64,000 bases of DNA from JBBROS01 sp963752225 (lineage in GTDB: Bacteria > Pseudomonadota > Alphaproteobacteria > Acetobacterales > Acetobacteraceae). The translations under genes were made by a program, and so were the position numbers. Shown here in pieces: positions 1-8,381 of the stretch (position 1 is its first letter; each line of letters opens with the position of its first letter). The notes beneath the pieces were generated by a model. The model ran no database searches, had not been told where the DNA came from, and saw nothing but the letters and a program-made list of their open reading frames with translations. Where the stretch lies: assembly GCA_963752225.1 (NCBI GenBank), contig CAVVXS010000007.1, positions 558,001 through 622,000 of the forward strand, given 5' to 3'.

Positions 1-1
1 C

Positions 2-292
2 GCGTCGCGCTTGCGCGCCTTGTGGCAGATCACGGCGCCGCTGCTGAAGCGGACCATCGTCGCCACCTGGTGCATCGTGTTCATCGGCGTCATCCGCGAG
101 CTGTCGGCGACGGTGCTGCTGACCACGTCGAACACCAAGGTGATCTCGGTGGTGATCTACGACCTCAACGAAAGCGGCGACCTCGGGGCTATTTCGGTCC
201 TGGGGATTGCCTTGCTGCTGGTGACCTTCGCGATCATCGTGCTCGTGAACCGGTTGTCGAACATCGGCAGCCGGCCGGTGGTCGGGCCATGA
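2..292 (+). CDS. ABC transporter permease, C-terminal end (5' end outside window)
   Basis: Only the last 96 codons are visible. They contain an RELSATVLL segment, typical of the cytoplasmic EAA loop in the second module of FbpB/AfuB/ThiP-type permeases, followed by a last membrane helix (ISVLGIALLLVTFAIIVLV). The family forms the inner-membrane channel of importers for iron(III), thiamine or small organic anions; the substrate cannot be read from this fragment. Its stop overlaps the start of the following gntR-type gene by 4 nt (ATGA), so the two are probably co-transcribed and translationally coupled. Confidence 0.75.
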   Translation, partial: ASRLRALWQITAPLLKRTIVATWCIVFIGVIRELSATVLLTTSNTKVISVVIYDLNESGDLGAISVLGIALLLVTFAIIVLVNRLSNIGSRPVVGP

Positions 293-987
293 GCCTGCCG
301 CCGCCCACGCTGCTGGAGCTGCGCCGCGGCAGCACGCTGTCGTCGATCGTGGCGACCGAGTTGAGCAAGCTCATCATGGCTGGCGAGTTTCCCGGCGGCG
401 CCCGGCTCAACGAGGCCGAGCTCGCCGCCCGTTTCGGCATCAGCCGCGGGCCGGTGCGGGAAGCGCTGCGCACCATCGAGCGGGATGGGCTCGTGGTCGG
501 CATCGCCAACCGCGGCGTGTTCGTGCGCACGGTCGACGCGCGGGCGGCGGCCGAGATCTACGACCTCCGCGCGGCGCTGTTCTCGATGGCGAGCTGGATC
601 ATTGCCGGCGGCGCTGCAGCGGAGGTGTTGGACACCATGGAGGCGCTGGTCCAAACCATGGCAACGGCGGCGGCGGCCGCCGACCTCGACACCTATTACG
701 ACGCCAATCTCGAGTTCCACGGCTGCATCGTCCGCGCCGCCGGCAACACCCGGCTGCAGGAGCAATATGCCGGGCTGATCCAGGAGCTGCATCTGTTCCG
801 GCGGCGGTCGCTGGTCACGCCGGGGCGAATGGCCAAGTCCAACGCCGAGCACCGGGAGCTGCTGGACGCGGTGCGCCGCGGCGAGCGCGAGCGGGCCGCG
901 GACTTGGCGCGGGCGCACGTGCTGGTCAGCCAACCCCGGCCTCCGGATGCCGCCGGGGACGACGCTCCGGCCAGTGCTCCGACCTGA
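289..987 (+). CDS. GntR-family transcriptional regulator (FCD domain)
   Basis: 232 aa. Residues about 15-75 form a GntR winged helix (LNEAELAARFGISRGPVREA, then RDGLV..NRGVFVRTV), and residues about 85-215 form an all-helical FCD ligand domain with the usual D-x3-H type metal/ligand signature (YYDANLEFHGCIV). The ATG lies in an ATGA overlap with the permease stop, which fixes the start. The protein likely controls the upstream transporter and/or the MmgE/PrpD gene that follows 10 nt later. FCD regulators usually bind small carboxylic acids; the effector here is unknown. Confidence 0.88.
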   Translation: MSLPPPTLLELRRGSTLSSIVATELSKLIMAGEFPGGARLNEAELAARFGISRGPVREALRTIERDGLVVGIANRGVFVRTVDARAAAEIYDLRAALFSMASWIIAGGAAAEVLDTMEALVQTMATAAAAADLDTYYDANLEFHGCIVRAAGNTRLQEQYAGLIQELHLFRRRSLVTPGRMAKSNAEHRELLDAVRRGERERAADLARAHVLVSQPRPPDAAGDDAPASAPT

Positions 988-997
988 GGCAAACAGC

Positions 998-2401
998 ATG
1001 GCCGATCCTGACACCCCGTCGCTGACGGGCCACGTCGCCGCGTTCGCGGCCGGCACGACGGTGCGCGACCTGCCCGACGCGGTGGTCGAGTTGGGCCGCA
1101 AGTCGATCCTGGACGGGCTGGGCCTCGCCTTGGCCGGGTCGGTCGCCCCAAGCGGGCGCATCGTCGCCGCCTACCTGGCCGATCTCGGCTTTTCCGCGGG
1201 CGACAGCAGCGTGCTCGGCACTGCGATGCGGCTGCCGGCGCGGTTCTCGGCCTTCGCCAACGGCATCGCCATCCATGCCGACGATTTCGACGACACCCAG
1301 CTCGCGGTGGCCACCGACCGCGTGTACGGCCTGCTGATGCACCCGACCGCCCCCGTGCTGCCGGCCGTGCTCGCGGTGGCGGAGCGGGAAGGCGCCAGCG
1401 GAGCGGCCTTCACCGCCGCCTACCATGTCGGGATCGAGGTGTGCTGCAAGGTGGCCGAGGCGGCCGCGCCCCGACACTACCAAGACGGGTTCCACACCAC
1501 CGGCACCTGCGGCACGTTCGGCGCCGCCGCGGGGGTCGCGAACCTGCTGCGGATAGACGCGGACCGCACGGCGCTCGTGCTCGGCCTGGCCGGCAGCCAA
1601 TCCGCCGGGCTGCGCGAGAACTTCGGCAGCATGACCAAGCCGTTCCATCCCGGGCGCTCGGCGGAAAGCGGGGTGCTGGCCGCGGATTTGGTGCGGCGCG
1701 GCTGGTCGGCGACGTCGACGGTGCTCGAAGCGCGGCGCGGTTTCTACAACGCGGCCGCCGGCGGCTACGACGACGCGGCGATCCGCGGGCGGCTGGGCGC
1801 GCCGTGGACGTTTGCAACGCCGGGCATCTCGATCAAGCCGTACCCGTCGGGCTCGCTGACCCATCCCGGCATGTCGCTGCTGTCGCGGTTGATCGAGGAG
1901 CACCACATCCGGCCGGAGCAGGTCGCGTCGGTGCGGGTCGGTACCAACCGGCACATGCCGACCACCTTGCTGCACAACGACCCCAAGGACGAGCTGCAAG
2001 CGAAGTTCTCCATGCCGTTCTCGATGGCGATCCTGCTGCTGCGCCGGCGCGCGGGCCTGCGCGACTACACCGACGCGACGGTCGCCTCGCCGGAGGTGCG
2101 GGCGATGATGGCGCGGGTGGATTTCCACGTCGACCCGGAGGCGGATGCGGCCGGGTTCGACAAGATGACGACGCTGATCGAGGTGCATCGGACCGACGGC
2201 TCGGTGGTGTGCGGCCGGGCCGATTACGGCAAGGGCAGCCCGGCCGATCCGATGAGCTGGGACGAGGTCGCGGCGAAGTTCACGGAATGCGCGGGCTATG
2301 GCGGGCTGGACGCATCGTCGATCCGGCACGTCGTCACGACCGTCGCCGACCTGCCGGCGCTGGACGACGTGCGGCGGCTGACGAAGCTGCTGAACCGCTG
2401 A
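998..2401 (+). CDS. MmgE/PrpD family protein
   Basis: 467 aa, the usual length for the family. The start chosen is the ATG of MADPDTPSL, which has a GAGG ribosome site (984-989, overlapping the preceding stop) about 8 nt upstream. The N-terminal helical domain carries the family pattern around FANGIAIHADDFDDTQ, and the C-terminal part has the EVH..DG..V segment. The family covers 2-methylcitrate dehydratase (PrpD), cis-aconitate decarboxylase and many uncharacterised enzymes. In company with a GntR regulator and an ABC importer, a role in uptake and catabolism of an organic acid is likely, but the substrate is not determined. Confidence 0.85.
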   Translation: MADPDTPSLTGHVAAFAAGTTVRDLPDAVVELGRKSILDGLGLALAGSVAPSGRIVAAYLADLGFSAGDSSVLGTAMRLPARFSAFANGIAIHADDFDDTQLAVATDRVYGLLMHPTAPVLPAVLAVAEREGASGAAFTAAYHVGIEVCCKVAEAAAPRHYQDGFHTTGTCGTFGAAAGVANLLRIDADRTALVLGLAGSQSAGLRENFGSMTKPFHPGRSAESGVLAADLVRRGWSATSTVLEARRGFYNAAAGGYDDAAIRGRLGAPWTFATPGISIKPYPSGSLTHPGMSLLSRLIEEHHIRPEQVASVRVGTNRHMPTTLLHNDPKDELQAKFSMPFSMAILLLRRRAGLRDYTDATVASPEVRAMMARVDFHVDPEADAAGFDKMTTLIEVHRTDGSVVCGRADYGKGSPADPMSWDEVAAKFTECAGYGGLDASSIRHVVTTVADLPALDDVRRLTKLLNR

Positions 2402-2438
2402 CGCCCGCCACCCGCGCGTTGCCGTTGCGCCGGGCCGG

Positions 2439-2939
2439 TCACCAGAACGTCGTGCCGGCCGCGCCCTTGAAGGGCCCGGCGACGTGCGAGGTGATCCACC
2501 CGCCATAGAACGGGCCCTCCTGCGGCACCACGCGCTCGCCGTCGACGGTGCACTCGTCGAACGGGGCGGCGTAGAAGGCGACGTGGTCGCGCAATGCATC
2601 GAAGGAGCGGCTCGGCGCCGGGTAGCTCCAGGCGGCATGACGGAGCGTGACGCCGCCGACCTGCACGTCGAAATAGGTCGCGTCGCCCTTCCACTCGCAA
2701 AAGGTCTGCCGCCCGGTCTCGTGCAGCAGCGTCATGTCGATGTCGGCCGGCGGGATGTAGTAGCTCGGCGGATGGCTGGTCTCGAGCGTGCGGATGCTCC
2801 GCCTGGTGTCGGCCAGCACGACGCCGCGGTGGACGATGCGGATGTGCCGCGCGCAGGGCTCGGCGACGGCGGGGCGCGGGAAGGTCCAGACGCTTTCCTG
2901 GCCGGGCCGGACGGGGTCGGGCGTGATCATAGATTGCAT
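2439..2939 (-). CDS. DUF427 domain-containing protein
   Basis: 166 aa, cytoplasmic, no signal peptide. It shows the DUF427 features: RHIRIVHRGVVLADTRRS near residue 25, PPSYYIPPADI, CEWKGDATYFDV and a final GPFYGGWI segment. The family is widespread and has no established enzymatic role. It lies 41 nt downstream of the glycosyltransferase on the same strand and is convergent with the MmgE/PrpD gene. The start is the first of two nearby ATGs (MQSM); the second (MITPDP) is also possible. Confidence 0.85.
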   Translation of the reverse strand: MQSMITPDPVRPGQESVWTFPRPAVAEPCARHIRIVHRGVVLADTRRSIRTLETSHPPSYYIPPADIDMTLLHETGRQTFCEWKGDATYFDVQVGGVTLRHAAWSYPAPSRSFDALRDHVAFYAAPFDECTVDGERVVPQEGPFYGGWITSHVAGPFKGAAGTTFW

Positions 2940-2980
2940 GTTGGGGTGCCTGCCGGTCGTGACCAGGGGCCCAGAGGGGC

Positions 2981-4216
2981 TCAGGCGAGCGCCGCGCGCC
3001 AGCTCCCGATCAGCGCCGTCGCGGTGCGGTCCCAGGTGAACCCGGCGGCGTGGGCGGCGCCGCGGCGGCGCAGCAGCTCGGCATGCGCGCCGTCCTCGAG
3101 GATGCGCCGCAACCCGGCCGCGATGGCGTCGACGTCGCGCGGGTCGACCAGTTCGGCGGCGTCGCCGGCCGTCTCGCCGGTGGCGGTGGTCGCGGAGGCG
3201 AGCACGGCGCAGCCCGTCGCCATCGCCTCGATCACCGGCAGGCCGAATCCCTCGTACAGGCTGACATAGGCGAACACCGCCGCGCGGGCATACAGCGCCA
3301 CCAGCCCGGCGTCGTCCACATGGCCGAGCAGGCGCAGGCTGCCGTCGGCGCGGGCGCGATCCACCGCGGCGCTGCCGAGCGTCGTGCCCCAGCCGGAGCC
3401 GCCGACGATCACCAACGGCACCTGCCGCCGCACCGCTTCCGGCAGCGCCAGATGCGCCGCGACCAGCCGATCGAAGTTCTTGCGCGGCTCGAGGGTCGAC
3501 ACGCTGAGCACGTAGCCCCGATCGCGCAGCTCGTGCGCCGTCAGCGTGGCGGCGGCTTGCTCGGCCGTCATCGGCGCGAACTGGGCGCCGGCGGCGAGCG
3601 GCACGATGTCGATACGGGCCGGGTCGACGCCCAGCTCCTGCGCCAGCGCGCCGGCGGTGAACCGCGAGATGGCGACGAAGCGGGTGGCGTCGGCCAGGGT
3701 GCGGCGGAGATTGCGGGCGATCCAGTCCAGCCGATCCTGCGGGTGATACTCGGGGTGATGGTGCCAGGACAGGTCGTTGACGGTCACGACGGTCGGACCG
3801 CCGAACGCCTGCGGGATCATGTTCGGCTCGTGGTAGACGGTCCGCCCGCCGCCGGCGACGCGCAGCTCGCGCAGTTCGGCCCGGGCGGCCACACGGGTCT
3901 TCAGCCGCCGCATCGGCTGCACCCCGGGGACGTTGGCGACGAGGCGCTTGGTGCGCAGCAGCAGGCCGGGTCGCCGCGAATGGCTTGCGGGCGGTTCGAA
4001 GGCGGCGCCCGGCGGAAGGGCGGCCAGTTCGGCCAGCACCCGGTCCGGGTCGTGCAGGCGGTCGCCGATCAGCAAGCGGAGGGCCGCGATCTCGGGCCGT
4101 CCGCGGACGGCGTCGACGATCTCGAGCGTCATGCGGCCGACGCCGGAGCGCCGGGTGCGGAGGCTGTCGGCGCCGATGACGAGGCCCAGGCGAGGGGGGG
4201 CGGGCGGGCTGGGCAT
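2981..4216 (-). CDS. Glycosyltransferase family 4 (GT-B fold)
   Basis: 411 aa. The N-terminal half contains VTVNDLSWHHHPEYH and FVAISRFTAGAL, and the C-terminal Rossmann half has LSVSTLEPRKNFDRLV and the EX7E-type nucleotide-sugar loop YEGFGLPVIEAMATG (about residues 318-332). This is the architecture of cytoplasmic retaining glycosyltransferases that transfer hexoses or mannose to polysaccharide or lipid acceptors. The donor and acceptor are unknown, and no polysaccharide cluster surrounds it. The start is the ATG of MPSPPAPP; the frame remains open further upstream but would run into the divergent binding-protein gene. Confidence 0.85.
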   Translation of the reverse strand: MPSPPAPPRLGLVIGADSLRTRRSGVGRMTLEIVDAVRGRPEIAALRLLIGDRLHDPDRVLAELAALPPGAAFEPPASHSRRPGLLLRTKRLVANVPGVQPMRRLKTRVAARAELRELRVAGGGRTVYHEPNMIPQAFGGPTVVTVNDLSWHHHPEYHPQDRLDWIARNLRRTLADATRFVAISRFTAGALAQELGVDPARIDIVPLAAGAQFAPMTAEQAAATLTAHELRDRGYVLSVSTLEPRKNFDRLVAAHLALPEAVRRQVPLVIVGGSGWGTTLGSAAVDRARADGSLRLLGHVDDAGLVALYARAAVFAYVSLYEGFGLPVIEAMATGCAVLASATTATGETAGDAAELVDPRDVDAIAAGLRRILEDGAHAELLRRRGAAHAAGFTWDRTATALIGSWRAALA

Positions 4217-4328
4217 GCCAGGCAAGAACACCGGCGCCGGCCGCAGGGTCAAGCCGGCGGCTGCAGGTCCCGCCTGCCGGCTGACAGACCGGTCGCCGGC
4301 GGATAGGCTGGACCGACAGTCCGGGGAG

Positions 4329-5345
4329 ATGTCGGTGTCGGGCCAAAGCAGGGTGGCGAGGATTGCGGCGGCCCTGGCGTTGCTGACGCTCGCCGGCGCG
4401 GTCCACGCCGCACGGGCCGAACCGGTGCGGATCGCGCGGCAGTTCGGGCTGTCGTATTTGCCGCTGATCCTGATGCAGGACCGCGGCTTGCTCGAAGCCG
4501 AAGGCAAGGCGCGTGGCCTCGAACTCGTGCCGGAGTGGGTGACGTTCACCGGTGGGCCGCCGATCAACGACGCGCTGATCTCGGGCAACATCGACCTCGC
4601 CGCCGGCGGCGTCGGGCCGATGCTGACGATTTGGAGCCGCACGCGGAGCAGCCTGCGGGTGCGGGGCGTGGCGGCGTTGGGCAACATGCCGACGTGGCTG
4701 ATGTCGAACCGGCCGGACGTGCAGTCGATCCGCGACTTCGGCGCCAACGACCGGATCGCCCTGCCTGGCGTGAAGGTATCGGTCCAGGCGGTGGTGCTGC
4801 AGATGGCGGCCGAGCAGGCGTTCGGCGCCGGCCAGCAGTATCGGCTGGACCCGCTGACGGTCTCAATGGGACATCCGGACGGGGAGACGGCCTTGCTGGG
4901 CGGCGGCTCCGAGGTGACCGCGCATTTCACCTCGGCGCCGTTCATGTATGAGGAGGCAGCCGACCCGCGCATCCACCGCGTGCTCAACAGCTACGACGTG
5001 CTGGGCGGCCCGCACACCTTCAACGTCGTCTGGACGACGACCCGCTACGCCGACGCCCATCCGGCCGTGCTGCAAGCGTTCCGGGCCGCGCTTGAGCGTG
5101 CCATGGCGGCCATCCGCGACGATCCGGCCGCGGCCGGGGCCGCATGGGTCCGGATCGAGAAGGCGCGGCTGACCCCGGACCGGGCGGCCGACATGATCCG
5201 CCGCCCGGAGAATGAGTGGACCACCGCGCCGAAGCGGATGATGGCGTTCGCCCGCTTCATGCATGCGACCGGCGCGATCAAGGACCTGCCGGAGAGCTGG
5301 CGCGACCTGTTCTTTGCCGAAGCCGCCGCCGGCGAGGGTAACTAG
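4329..5345 (+). CDS. ABC transporter substrate-binding protein (NMT1/SsuA/TauA type)
   Basis: 338 aa with a signal peptide (ARIAAALALLTLAGAVHAARA), followed by the SBP core: RIARQFGLSYLPLILMQDRG, TFTGGPPINDAL, NIDLAAGGVGPML. This pattern is typical of periplasmic binding proteins for aliphatic sulfonates, taurine, nitrate or pyrimidine precursors. The GGGGAG ribosome site abuts the ATG at 4329, so the GTG two codons downstream (4335), at better spacing, may be the real start. The TauD-like gene follows 23 nt later, suggesting sulfonate or related substrate use. The membrane and ATPase subunits are not adjacent. Confidence 0.85.
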   Translation: MSVSGQSRVARIAAALALLTLAGAVHAARAEPVRIARQFGLSYLPLILMQDRGLLEAEGKARGLELVPEWVTFTGGPPINDALISGNIDLAAGGVGPMLTIWSRTRSSLRVRGVAALGNMPTWLMSNRPDVQSIRDFGANDRIALPGVKVSVQAVVLQMAAEQAFGAGQQYRLDPLTVSMGHPDGETALLGGGSEVTAHFTSAPFMYEEAADPRIHRVLNSYDVLGGPHTFNVVWTTTRYADAHPAVLQAFRAALERAMAAIRDDPAAAGAAWVRIEKARLTPDRAADMIRRPENEWTTAPKRMMAFARFMHATGAIKDLPESWRDLFFAEAAAGEGN

Positions 5346-5368
5346 CAAGACGCAAGAAGGAACGGAGC

Positions 5369-6193
5369 ATGGGGGACCAGATCACGATCAGGAAGGTCAC
5401 GCCGGTGATCGGCGCGGAGATCCACGGCATCGACTTGTCACGGCCGCTCGGCAACGAGGCGTTCGGCATCGTCCACGACGCGCTGATGGAGAACATGGTC
5501 GTGTTCTTCCGCGATCAGACCATGGACCACGCGCAGCAGATGGCGTTCGGCCGCATGTTCGGCACCTTGCACGTGCATCCCGCCGCACCGTCGGTGCCGG
5601 GCCACCCCGAGGTGATGGTGATCCACGCCGACGCCAACTCGAAGTTCGTCAACGGCGAAGGCTGGCACTCCGACGTGTCGTGCGAGCCGGAGCCGCCGAT
5701 GGGCAGCATCCTGCACATGCGCGTGCTGCCCGAGGTGGGCGGCGATACGCTGTTCGCAAACATGGTTGCCGCCTTCGAAGCGCTTTCGGCGCCGATGCGG
5801 GCCATGCTGGCCGGGCTGACGGCGACGCATGCGAGCGAGCATTTCTACCGCGGCCGTTACGGCAACGACGACCGGGACCGCGTCTACCCGCAGGCGGTGC
5901 ATCCGGTCGTGCGCACCCATCCAGTGACCGGGAAGCAGGCCTTGTTCGTGAACTCCTTCTTCACGACGCGGATCAACGAGCTGAGCAGGCCGGAAAGCGA
6001 TGCATTGCTGGCCTTCTTGTTCCGGCACATCGAGACGCCCGAATTCGCCTGCCGTTTCCGCTGGGCGGAAGGGTCGGTCGCCTTTTGGGACAACCGCTCG
6101 GCGCAGCACAAGGCGCTTTGGGACTACTTCCCGCATACGCGAAGCGGGACGCGGGTGACGATCCTGGGGGACGCACCGTTCTACCGGGCCTGA
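5369..6193 (+). CDS. TauD/TfdA-family Fe(II)/2-oxoglutarate dioxygenase
   Basis: 274 aa. The metal triad is visible as H100 and D102 (WHSDVS) and H247 (RSAQHKAL), and the 2-oxoglutarate arginine as R262 (R258 nearby), at TauD spacing. Residues 1-50 have the family opening VIGAEIHGIDLSRPL. These enzymes hydroxylate taurine, alkylsulfates, 2,4-D or similar substrates in the cytoplasm, coupled to oxoglutarate decarboxylation. The binding-protein gene directly upstream fits uptake and oxidation of the same compound. Its 3' end overlaps the convergent GGDEF gene by 13 nt. The exact substrate is uncertain. Confidence 0.9.
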   Translation: MGDQITIRKVTPVIGAEIHGIDLSRPLGNEAFGIVHDALMENMVVFFRDQTMDHAQQMAFGRMFGTLHVHPAAPSVPGHPEVMVIHADANSKFVNGEGWHSDVSCEPEPPMGSILHMRVLPEVGGDTLFANMVAAFEALSAPMRAMLAGLTATHASEHFYRGRYGNDDRDRVYPQAVHPVVRTHPVTGKQALFVNSFFTTRINELSRPESDALLAFLFRHIETPEFACRFRWAEGSVAFWDNRSAQHKALWDYFPHTRSGTRVTILGDAPFYRA

Positions 6194-7431
6194 AGCGCCG
6201 ACACCGCGTGGCCTGCCGGGTCTGGCCCGACCGCATCCAACCCGTCCCGGTTCGGAGCGTTGCCTCGCTTGGCCTCGGCGCGCGGCGGCGGCGCCGGAGC
6301 GGCGCCGGGAGGAACCCGCTTGGCAACGCCCTTGCCCTGCGCTTTGGCGGCGTAGAGCGCTAAGTCGGCCCGGCGGTGCAAAGTCTCGAGGCAGGCGCCG
6401 TCCAGCGGCCCGCAGGCGAAGCCGACGCTGACGCCGACCCGTATCAACCGGCCGCCTTCGAGCAGATAGGCCTCGCCGGAGATACGCTCGATCAGGCGGT
6501 CGGCCAGCTCGGAGGCGGCGTCCGCGGGCAATGAAGCGGCCACCACCAGGAACTCGTCGCCGCCGAGCCGGATGACCGTGTCGCCGGGCCGCGTGCCCGC
6601 TTCCAGCCGCCGCGCCACGGACTGCAGCAAGGCGTCGCCCAGGTGGTGGCCGAATGTGTCGTTGACCTCCTTGAAGCCATCCAGATCGAGGCACAGCACC
6701 GTGAGCGGCGCATCCTCCCGCGCCGGACGGTCGACGAGGTCCATGAAAGCGAGGCGATTGCCGAGACCGGTCAGCGGGTCGCGGCGGGCGCGGTCCCGGC
6801 TTTCGTGCTGGGCCCTGAGCGAGGTGACGGCCAGGCGGTGGAAGGCCAGCATGATCCTGTGGCTGCCGTAGAGGAAGACCGGCGTTTGTGCCACCAGCAC
6901 CAGGAGCCACGGGTCGCCGCACAGGGTCAATCCGGCGGCGAACGGTAGGTCGATGAGGCAAATCATCAGCAGGGCCAGCCGCGGCGCGGCATAGTTGCGG
7001 GCGCAGGTCGGCCCGATGATCGCGAGCGTGTTGAGGCCGACCACCATGCGCAACGGGTTCGACGGGCTGAGCATGGCGGCGTAAGCAGTCGCCCCCTGCA
7101 GCGAACACCACGTCAACGCGAAGGCCACGTGCGCATCCAGCAACGGCTGCCGCCCGGCTCGCAGAGCTTGGTCGTAGATGCGGCGGATGATCGAACCTGC
7201 GACCAGACACGCCCCGTTCAGCAGCAGCAGGACCACAAAGACCGGGCGCGGATCGAGCTGCAGCGCGACCGCATCGAGCAGCACGCTGTTGCATCCGGCC
7301 AGCACGACCGTGCTGCGCGACGTTTGCAGCTGCGCGGCAAGCACGTCACGCACCTCGGGTGGGACGCCGGGACCGGCGTCGACCAGCCAAGCCAGTGTGC
7401 GGCGGATCTGATGGTGCGGTAACGCGAGCAT
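6181..7431 (-). CDS. Membrane-bound diguanylate cyclase (GGDEF)
   Basis: 416 aa. Residues about 60-200 contain roughly five hydrophobic segments, followed by a short linker and a GGDEF domain (about 215-375). The active-site motif is intact (RLGGDEFLVV, GGDEF at 290-294), and the RxxD inhibitory I-site RPGD (281-284) sits exactly five residues upstream, so product feedback inhibition by c-di-GMP is expected. There is no EAL or HD-GYP domain. The tail after residue 380 is proline/alanine-rich and probably disordered. The protein makes c-di-GMP from GTP at the inner membrane; the input signal is unknown. Confidence 0.92.
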   Translation of the reverse strand: MLALPHHQIRRTLAWLVDAGPGVPPEVRDVLAAQLQTSRSTVVLAGCNSVLLDAVALQLDPRPVFVVLLLLNGACLVAGSIIRRIYDQALRAGRQPLLDAHVAFALTWCSLQGATAYAAMLSPSNPLRMVVGLNTLAIIGPTCARNYAAPRLALLMICLIDLPFAAGLTLCGDPWLLVLVAQTPVFLYGSHRIMLAFHRLAVTSLRAQHESRDRARRDPLTGLGNRLAFMDLVDRPAREDAPLTVLCLDLDGFKEVNDTFGHHLGDALLQSVARRLEAGTRPGDTVIRLGGDEFLVVAASLPADAASELADRLIERISGEAYLLEGGRLIRVGVSVGFACGPLDGACLETLHRRADLALYAAKAQGKGVAKRVPPGAAPAPPPRAEAKRGNAPNRDGLDAVGPDPAGHAVSALQAR

Positions 7432-7526
7432 ACCCGTCCTGTCAAAGGTGGACGGATGCTACGGCCGCGCGGGTGAAAACATCGTTAAGAGCCTGCGCGG
7501 TCAGGCGGCGCAGTCAGGGTGGGCCG

Positions 7527-7811
7527 TCAGGCTGGGGCGAGATTGAACTCGATCAGGACGGTGTCGGCGGTGAACTCGGCGCTGTGCCATTCCCCGGCCG
7601 GCAGGTGCAGCGCGGTGCCGGGATGCAGCGGGACGCTGCCGGCTTCGCACTCGAGCCGGCCGGCGCCGGCGGCCACGAACAGGAACTGCTCGTGGCCGTG
7701 ATGGTGCCGCGCCGCCACGTGGCCGGCCTTGATGGCCACGTGGCGCATGGTGCCGCCACGGCCGGGGAGCTCGGCCGGTTTCGCCGGATCCCACTGCGTG
7801 GCGGTGATCAT
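7527..7811 (-). CDS. Small cupin-domain protein
   Basis: 94 aa, single cupin barrel. The metal-binding first cupin box is visible as RHHHGHEQFLFVAAGAGRLE, and the second as LHLPAGEWHSAEF. Single-domain cupins of this kind are often sugar/phenolic isomerases, dioxygenases or sensors, and no specific function can be assigned. Its start overlaps the stop of the ohr-like gene by one base (TGATG at 7809-7813), so it is translated with ohr and may belong to the same oxidative-stress response. Confidence 0.8.
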   Translation of the reverse strand: MITATQWDPAKPAELPGRGGTMRHVAIKAGHVAARHHHGHEQFLFVAAGAGRLECEAGSVPLHPGTALHLPAGEWHSAEFTADTVLIEFNLAPA

Positions 7812-8239
7812 CAGGCGACGCTCAGCCGGACGGGCACGTTGTTGCGGGTCGCGTTGCTGTAGGGGCAGACCTCGTGCGCCTTCTGCACCAGCGCCTCGGC
7901 GGCTGCATGATCAACGCCGGGCAGGGTGACCTTGAGCTCGATGTCGAGGCCGAAGCCGCCCTCGGACCGGGGGCCGATGCCGACGGAGGTCTGGACGCTG
8001 GCGTCGTTCGGAACCTGCGTGCCGTCCTTGTTCTGGCTGGCGACGAACTTCATCGCGCCCAGGAAGCAAGCGGCGTAACCGGCGGCAAAAAGCTGCTCGG
8101 GATTGTTGCCGCCGCCCGGGCCGCCCATCTCCTTCGGCACCGCCAGCTTGACCGCCAGCGCGCCATCATCGGTGCGGCTCTCGCCGTCGCGGCCGCCATG
8201 GGCGGTGGCGGAGGTGCGGTACTTGACGTCAACGGACAT
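7811..8239 (-). CDS. ohr: Organic hydroperoxide resistance protein, Ohr/OsmC family
   Basis: 142 aa, full length for the Ohr class. The two redox cysteines are C58 (GYAACFLGAMKF) and C125 (HEVCPYSNATRNN), the spacing expected for thiol peroxidases that reduce organic hydroperoxides using lipoylated partners. The opening VDVKYRTSATAHGGRDG is also typical. No MarR-type OhrR regulator is adjacent; instead a LysR gene is divergent across a 142-bp gap and may take that role (inference). Confidence 0.9.
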   Translation of the reverse strand: MSVDVKYRTSATAHGGRDGESRTDDGALAVKLAVPKEMGGPGGGNNPEQLFAAGYAACFLGAMKFVASQNKDGTQVPNDASVQTSVGIGPRSEGGFGLDIELKVTLPGVDHAAAEALVQKAHEVCPYSNATRNNVPVRLSVA

Positions 8240-8381
8240 GGTGAACCTCGTATGGTGGCAGACCAGTTAAATCGGCGAACGGCAGTGCGGGCGCAAGGCC
8301 GTCCGTGTTTACGGTTTAGTGGTCGCGGCGGCCGGGTGCCGGCCGCAGACAGGCGTCGCGCGCCGGGGGCCGCGCGCTGAG

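Noticed and set aside
926..2638. Long open frame on the minus strand opposite the MmgE/PrpD gene (and many similar ones elsewhere, for example 25780-27714 minus, 32671-34872 minus, 48689-51253 plus)
   Set aside because: They are arginine/histidine/alanine-rich shadows caused by very high GC content opposite recognisable genes and show no family motifs.
4217..4328. Regulatory palindrome between the glycosyltransferase and the binding-protein genes
   Set aside because: AGCCGGC/GCCGGCT-type repeats are common at this GC content; nothing specific stands out.
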